Below the pieces are notes generated by a model that was given only the letters and a program-made list of their open reading frames with translations, was not told the DNA's origin and searched no databases. This document shows positions 7,541 through 10,317 of a DNA stretch of 10,317 nt, piece by piece (within the stretch, counting starts at the first letter, position 1; every line of letters starts with the position of its first letter). The position numbers were made by a program, and so were the translations under genes. Origin of the DNA: Pseudomonadota bacterium (GTDB lineage: Bacteria; Pseudomonadota; Gammaproteobacteria; Burkholderiales; Ferrovaceae); assembly GCA_021804345.1 (NCBI GenBank), contig JAJZHV010000025.1, forward strand, positions 1 through 10,317, given 5' to 3'.

Positions 7541-9409
7541 TTACTGCAACATGAGTTGATTGAGACGTTTTACAAAACTTGCCGGATCTTCCAGTTGCCC
7601 CCCCTCGGCCAGCAGGGACTGTTCAAAGAGCAGAGCGCTCCATTCGCTCACTCGGCTGTTGTCCGTTTCCAGCTTTAGTCGAACGATCAGACGGTGCGTA
7701 GGATTGATTTCCAAAATGGGTTTGGAGTGGGGGACCTGTTGCCCCGCAGCTTTTAGCAGGCGTTCCATATTACCGGATAAGGCGCCTTCCTCCACCACCA
7801 GACAGGCGGGAGATTCGGTGAGACGGTGGCTGATGCGAACCTCCTTCACTTTGTCGCCCAGGGCTGTTTTCATGGCCTCCAGCAAGGGTTTAAGCGTTTC
7901 GGTATCGGGCGTCTCGATTTTGGGTGCGTCAGCACCCAGCTTGCTTAAATCCAGATCTCCCTTGGTCACGGACTGAAGTTTTTTGCCCTCGAACTCATCC
8001 AGATGTGAAACGACCCACTCGTCCACACGATCGCTCAACAGGAGCACTTCGATCCCGCGGGAACGGAAGATTTCCAGGTGGGGGCTATTTTTGGCAGCGG
8101 CAAAGGTATCCGCAGTCACATAATAGATGGCTTCCTGACCATCCTTCATGCGTTCCATATACTCCTTGAAAGAGACCGTTTGCTCCTCCTGATCGGTGTG
8201 TGTGGTGGAAAAGCGCAATAACCCAGCCCATTTTTCACGGTACGAAAACTCCTCACCAGCCCCTTCCTTGAAGGCTCGTCCAAACTCCTTCCAGAAGGTT
8301 TGGTATTTTTCCTGTTGGTGACTGGCCAGGTCTTCCAGAAGTCCCAGAATCTTCTTGGTGCAACCCGCGCGAATAGCATCGATATCCCGGGATTCCTGCA
8401 AAATTTCGCGGGATACATTCAAGGGCAGATCCGCCGAATCGATGACTCCACGCACAAAGCGCAGATACTGGGGAAGCAGTTTTTTGGCATCTTCCATAAT
8501 GAAGACCCGGCGCACATACAGTTTGATGCCGTGCCGGGGCTCGCGATCCCATAAATCGAAGGGGGCGTGCGAAGGAATGTACAACAGTTCGGTATATTCC
8601 TGTTTGCCCTCTACACGGGCATGGCTCCAGGCCAGGGGGGGTTCGAAGTCATGCCCCACATGCTTGTAGAATTCCTGGTACTGCTCCTCCGTAATCTCGT
8701 TTTTAGGGCGTGCCCATAGGGCGTTGGCCTGATTGAGCGTTTCGTCTTCTGGCGCCTTGTCCTCCTGCGCTTCTTTTTGCATGAGGATGGGCAGTTGAAT
8801 ATGATCGGAATACCGCCGAACTACGGATTTAATCCGCCAGGCGTCCGCAAAATCGGCTTCTTCTTCTTTCAGGTGCAAAGTAACCGTTGTGCCGCGCTCC
8901 GGAACCTCGAGCGATTCCAGGGTAAAGCTGCCATCGCCGCTCGATTCCCAACGGATGCCTTCAGAGACAGGCAGGCCGGCACGGCGTGTGGTCAGGGTGA
9001 CACGATCGGCCACGATGAAAGCAGAATAAAACCCCACGCCAAATTGTCCAATCAGGGCGGAGTCTTTGGCCTGGTCACCGGAGAGTTGATCGAGAAACTC
9101 TCGGGTCCCTGATTTGGCGATGGTTCCAATGTTGGCAATGACCTCTTCCCGCGACATGCCAATGCCGTTATCACGCAAGGTGATGGTGCGCGCTTCCTTG
9201 TCCAGAAGGATGCGAACTTTGAGCTCTGGGTCCGACTCAAGCAGGGCATTGTTTTGAAGTGCTTCGAAACGTAGCTTATCGCAGGCGTCCGAAGCATTGG
9301 AAATGAGCTCCCGCAGGAAAATTTCCTTGTTGCTGTACAACGAGTGAATCATCAGCTGCAGCAGCTGCTTCACTTCGGTTTGGAATTGCATGGATTCTTT
9401 TTGGCTCAT
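7541..9409 (-). CDS. htpG: Molecular chaperone HtpG (bacterial Hsp90)
   Basis: HtpG is the cytosolic, ATP-driven Hsp90 dimer that remodels client proteins, often with DnaK/DnaJ. The 622-residue product has the N-terminal GHKL ATPase domain (about 1-230), with Glu34 and Asn38 in [12 protein letters not shown], the DNGIGM motif at 80-85, and [11 protein letters not shown] starting at 121. The middle domain has Arg334 in [10 protein letters not shown], the residue that contacts the ATP gamma-phosphate in E. coli HtpG (Arg336). The C-terminal dimerisation domain ends with a SPACLV segment and LLKAAGQ, and the eukaryotic MEEVD tail is absent, as in all bacteria. The ATG at 9409 gives the family N-terminus ([17 protein letters not shown]). 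A longer TTG start at 9502 would cover the promoter and is rejected. There is no clear Shine-Dalgarno sequence. It is transcribed from a sigma-32-type promoter upstream. Confidence 0.98.
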   Translation of the reverse strand: MSQKESMQFQTEVKQLLQLMIHSLYSNKEIFLRELISNASDACDKLRFEALQNNALLESDPELKVRILLDKEARTITLRDNGIGMSREEVIANIGTIAKSGTREFLDQLSGDQAKDSALIGQFGVGFYSAFIVADRVTLTTRRAGLPVSEGIRWESSGDGSFTLESLEVPERGTTVTLHLKEEEADFADAWRIKSVVRRYSDHIQLPILMQKEAQEDKAPEDETLNQANALWARPKNEITEEQYQEFYKHVGHDFEPPLAWSHARVEGKQEYTELLYIPSHAPFDLWDREPRHGIKLYVRRVFIMEDAKKLLPQYLRFVRGVIDSADLPLNVSREILQESRDIDAIRAGCTKKILGLLEDLASHQQEKYQTFWKEFGRAFKEGAGEEFSYREKWAGLLRFSTTHTDQEEQTVSFKEYMERMKDGQEAIYYVTADTFAAAKNSPHLEIFRSRGIEVLLLSDRVDEWVVSHLDEFEGKKLQSVTKGDLDLSKLGADAPKIETPDTETLKPLLEAMKTALGDKVKEVRISHRLTESPACLVVEEGALSGNMERLLKAAGQQVPHSKPILEINPTHRLIVRLKLETDNSRVSEWSALLFEQSLLAEGGQLEDPASFVKRLNQLMLQ

Positions 9410-9475
9410 GGCGGTCGTTGTAAAAGCGTTAGTATGGTTGATCGTAGGTTTGGTAAAATTCTCAAGCGTTTCATC

Positions 9476-9505
9476 ACATGGGGGCAAACCACAAAACTTC
9501 AAGGG
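9476..9505 (-). promoter_or_regulatory. Sigma-32 (RpoH) heat-shock promoter of htpG
   Basis: Read on the - strand, CCCTTGAA (9505 down to 9498) is followed after 14 bases (9497-9484) by CCCCATGT (9483 down to 9476). The known sigma-32 consensus is CCCTTGAA, a spacer of 13-15, then CCCCATnT, so both boxes match fully. Transcription would be expected to begin near 9468-9470, giving a leader of about 60 bases before the htpG ATG. htpG is a classical RpoH regulon member, which supports the call. The start site itself is inferred from spacing. Confidence 0.9.
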
Positions 9506-9610
9506 GGGTCGTCGCTATCTGGTCTTGCTTTAGCCGGGAGGATGCTGGAATCCCGTGCAAAAGCAGACGCATGGTTTAAAATCAGGTCATTCCGTCCAGT
9601 TGGATCCTTG

Positions 9611-9617
9611 AGGAAGG
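9611..9617 (+). promoter_or_regulatory. Ribosome-binding site of the second NUDIX gene
   Basis: AGGAAGG is placed 9-12 bases before the ATG at 9627. A TTG at 9621 is in frame but too close to the site and would add only two residues before the conserved MKFCPDCG start. Confidence 0.65.
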
Positions 9618-9626
9618 TTTTTGCGC

Positions 9627-10157
9627 ATGAAATTCTGTCCTGATTGTGGTGCTCCGGTCCGATGCACGATTCCTGCCGGAGATCATTGTTTGCGTCACGT
9701 CTGTACGGCCTGCCAAGCCATTCATTACAGTAACCCAAAGCTGGTGGTGGGTTGTGTGGCGGAATGGGAAGGTCGTATCTTGCTTTGCCGTCGCGCCATC
9801 GAACCTCGCCTGGGCTATTGGACCATGCCCGCGGGTTTTATGGAAAATGGTGAGACCACACGCCAGGGCGCGGCCCGGGAAACCCTGGAAGAATCCCGGG
9901 CCGAGGTGGAAGTTCTGGGGTTGGTTGCCCTGATCAGTATTCCCCATATCAGTCAGGTGCATTTGACCTATGGCGCGCGAATGCTGCAAGCAGAGCATGG
10001 GCCCACCTTAGAGAGCAGCGAAGTGCGGCTGTTTGATGAGGCGGATATTCCCTGGGAGGACTTGGCCTTTCGAACCGTGCAACATAGTCTGCGTTACTAT
10101 CTAGAGGATCGGCGCAGCGGTTGTCCGCAACCACACTTCCTTGATCTGAATCCCTGA
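9627..10157 (+). CDS. NUDIX hydrolase with N-terminal zinc ribbon
   Basis: The 176-residue protein has a short N-terminal zinc ribbon (Cys4, Cys7, Cys26, Cys29; CPDCG and CTACQ) followed by [10 protein letters not shown]. That layout is the one I associate with the Nudix_N_2 family (PF14803). The NUDIX domain spans about residues 38-165, with [14 protein letters not shown] (63-76) and the catalytic box from Gly70 to about Ala92, including RETLEES at 84-90. The box position usually held by Gly is Arg91, while the metal-binding Arg84, Glu85, Glu88 and Glu89 remain. Related plant proteins (NUDX23 type) hydrolyse FAD and ADP-ribose, so a dinucleotide cofactor is a plausible substrate. NadC-type (NudC) NADH pyrophosphatases also have a zinc ribbon but are longer. 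The start is ATG with AGGAAGG upstream. The stop overlaps the ribosome-binding site of the next gene, suggesting cotranscription with rlmD. Confidence 0.92.
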   Translation: MKFCPDCGAPVRCTIPAGDHCLRHVCTACQAIHYSNPKLVVGCVAEWEGRILLCRRAIEPRLGYWTMPAGFMENGETTRQGAARETLEESRAEVEVLGLVALISIPHISQVHLTYGARMLQAEHGPTLESSEVRLFDEADIPWEDLAFRTVQHSLRYYLEDRRSGCPQPHFLDLNP

Positions 10158-10161
10158 GGTG
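10156..10161 (+). promoter_or_regulatory. Ribosome-binding site that selects the TTG start of rlmD
   Basis: GAGGTG overlaps the stop codon of the preceding NUDIX gene and lies six bases before the TTG at 10168. An in-frame GTG at 10159 falls inside this site, so it is an unlikely start. The overlap suggests that translation of the two genes is coupled. Confidence 0.65.
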
Positions 10162-10167
10162 ACTCCA

Positions 10168-10317
10168 TTGACTTCACCGAAGGCCATTCCCAATCCCTTT
10201 GCCCCAACCGAACTAACCCTGTCCATCGAAGCACTGAACCATGAGGCCCAGGGTGTGGCGCGTCATGAGGGCAAGGTCCTTTTTGTTGAAGGGGGCCTGC
10301 CCGGAGAATCCGTTCGG
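10168..10317 (+). CDS. rlmD: 23S rRNA (uracil(1939)-C5)-methyltransferase, 5' part (runs off the window)
   Basis: Only the first 50 codons are visible, with no stop. Residues 16-50 look like a TRAM RNA-binding domain: [20 protein letters not shown], then [14 protein letters not shown]. This is the typical start of RlmD (RumA), the S-adenosylmethionine-dependent enzyme that makes 5-methyluridine at 23S rRNA position 1939. The catalytic domain and the iron-sulfur-cluster cysteines expected in RlmD lie beyond the window, so another TRAM-containing member of the RlmCD/TrmA group cannot be fully excluded. I chose the TTG start from the position of GAGGTG. An alternative GTG at 10159 would add three residues. 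Confidence 0.85.
   Translation, partial: MTSPKAIPNPFAPTELTLSIEALNHEAQGVARHEGKVLFVEGGLPGESVR

Larger units (their letters stand above)
9410..9626. other. Divergent intergenic region between htpG and the second NUDIX gene
   Basis: This 217-base gap contains the htpG heat-shock promoter on its - strand and must also contain whatever drives the + strand NUDIX gene. In the htpG leader the heptamer AAGCGTT (+ strand) occurs twice, at 9424-9430 and 9464-9470; its role, if any, is unknown. On the + strand a possible -10 box, TAAAAT, lies at 9577-9582, with a poor -35 candidate (GTGCAA at 9555-9560, spacing 16). I do not regard that as an established promoter. No convincing gene or RNA was found here. 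Confidence 0.45.

Noticed and set aside
9410..9502. 31-residue N-terminal extension of HtpG from a TTG at 9502
   Set aside because: It would overlap both boxes of the sigma-32 promoter, and the HtpG family begins at the MSQKESMQF segment encoded from 9409.
9344..9643. Open frame of 99 codons on the + strand across the htpG start and the intergenic gap
   Set aside because: It is antisense to the conserved N-terminus of HtpG in its first part, runs over the promoter and into the next gene, and shows no domain or ribosome-binding site.

Overview
The window reads as ordinary chromosomal core genome of a proteobacterium, most likely a betaproteobacterium, with a G+C content of roughly 55% by eye. 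The clues are the gene order nuoH-I-J-K-L-M-N followed at once by an ADP-ribose-pyrophosphatase-like NUDIX gene, a NuoJ with a long basic cytoplasmic tail, an HtpG with a proteobacterial N-terminus, and a perfect-looking sigma-32 (RpoH) heat-shock promoter in front of htpG. I cannot name the genus; placement near the Nitrosomonadales/Ferrovales/Gallionella side is only a guess.

Positions 2-6813 hold the membrane-arm half of the respiratory complex I (NADH:quinone oxidoreductase) operon. It contains the 3' end of nuoH, then complete nuoI, nuoJ, nuoK, nuoL, nuoM and nuoN, all on the + strand, with gaps of 1 to 15 bases (about 10 between nuoM and nuoN, depending on the nuoN start). NuoI carries two [4Fe-4S] clusters that pass electrons towards the quinone site at NuoH. 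NuoH, J, K, L, M and N form the proton-pumping membrane arm. The key charged residues of the pump subunits (one Glu and three Lys in NuoL and NuoN, two Glu and two Lys in NuoM, two Glu in NuoK) are all present, so the complex looks functional.

Positions 6849-7415 encode a NUDIX hydrolase that starts 35 bases after nuoN with its own strong ribosome-binding site, so it is probably the last gene of the nuo transcript. It converges on htpG (7541-9409, - strand), which encodes the Hsp90 chaperone. The 125-base convergent gap holds a 12-bp perfect inverted repeat with further nested pairing, a candidate transcript-end structure without a U-tract.

The 217-base divergent gap at 9410-9626 holds the htpG heat-shock promoter on the - strand. 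A second, unrelated NUDIX hydrolase with an N-terminal zinc ribbon follows on the + strand (9627-10157). The window ends in the first 50 codons of an rlmD-type 23S rRNA (uracil-5-)methyltransferase that uses a TTG start.

I found no mobile element, tRNA, rRNA, CRISPR array or evidence of a new multigene system. The items most worth a second look are the sigma-32 promoter, the palindromic structure between the convergent genes, and the coupling of a nucleotide-diphosphate hydrolase to the complex I operon.
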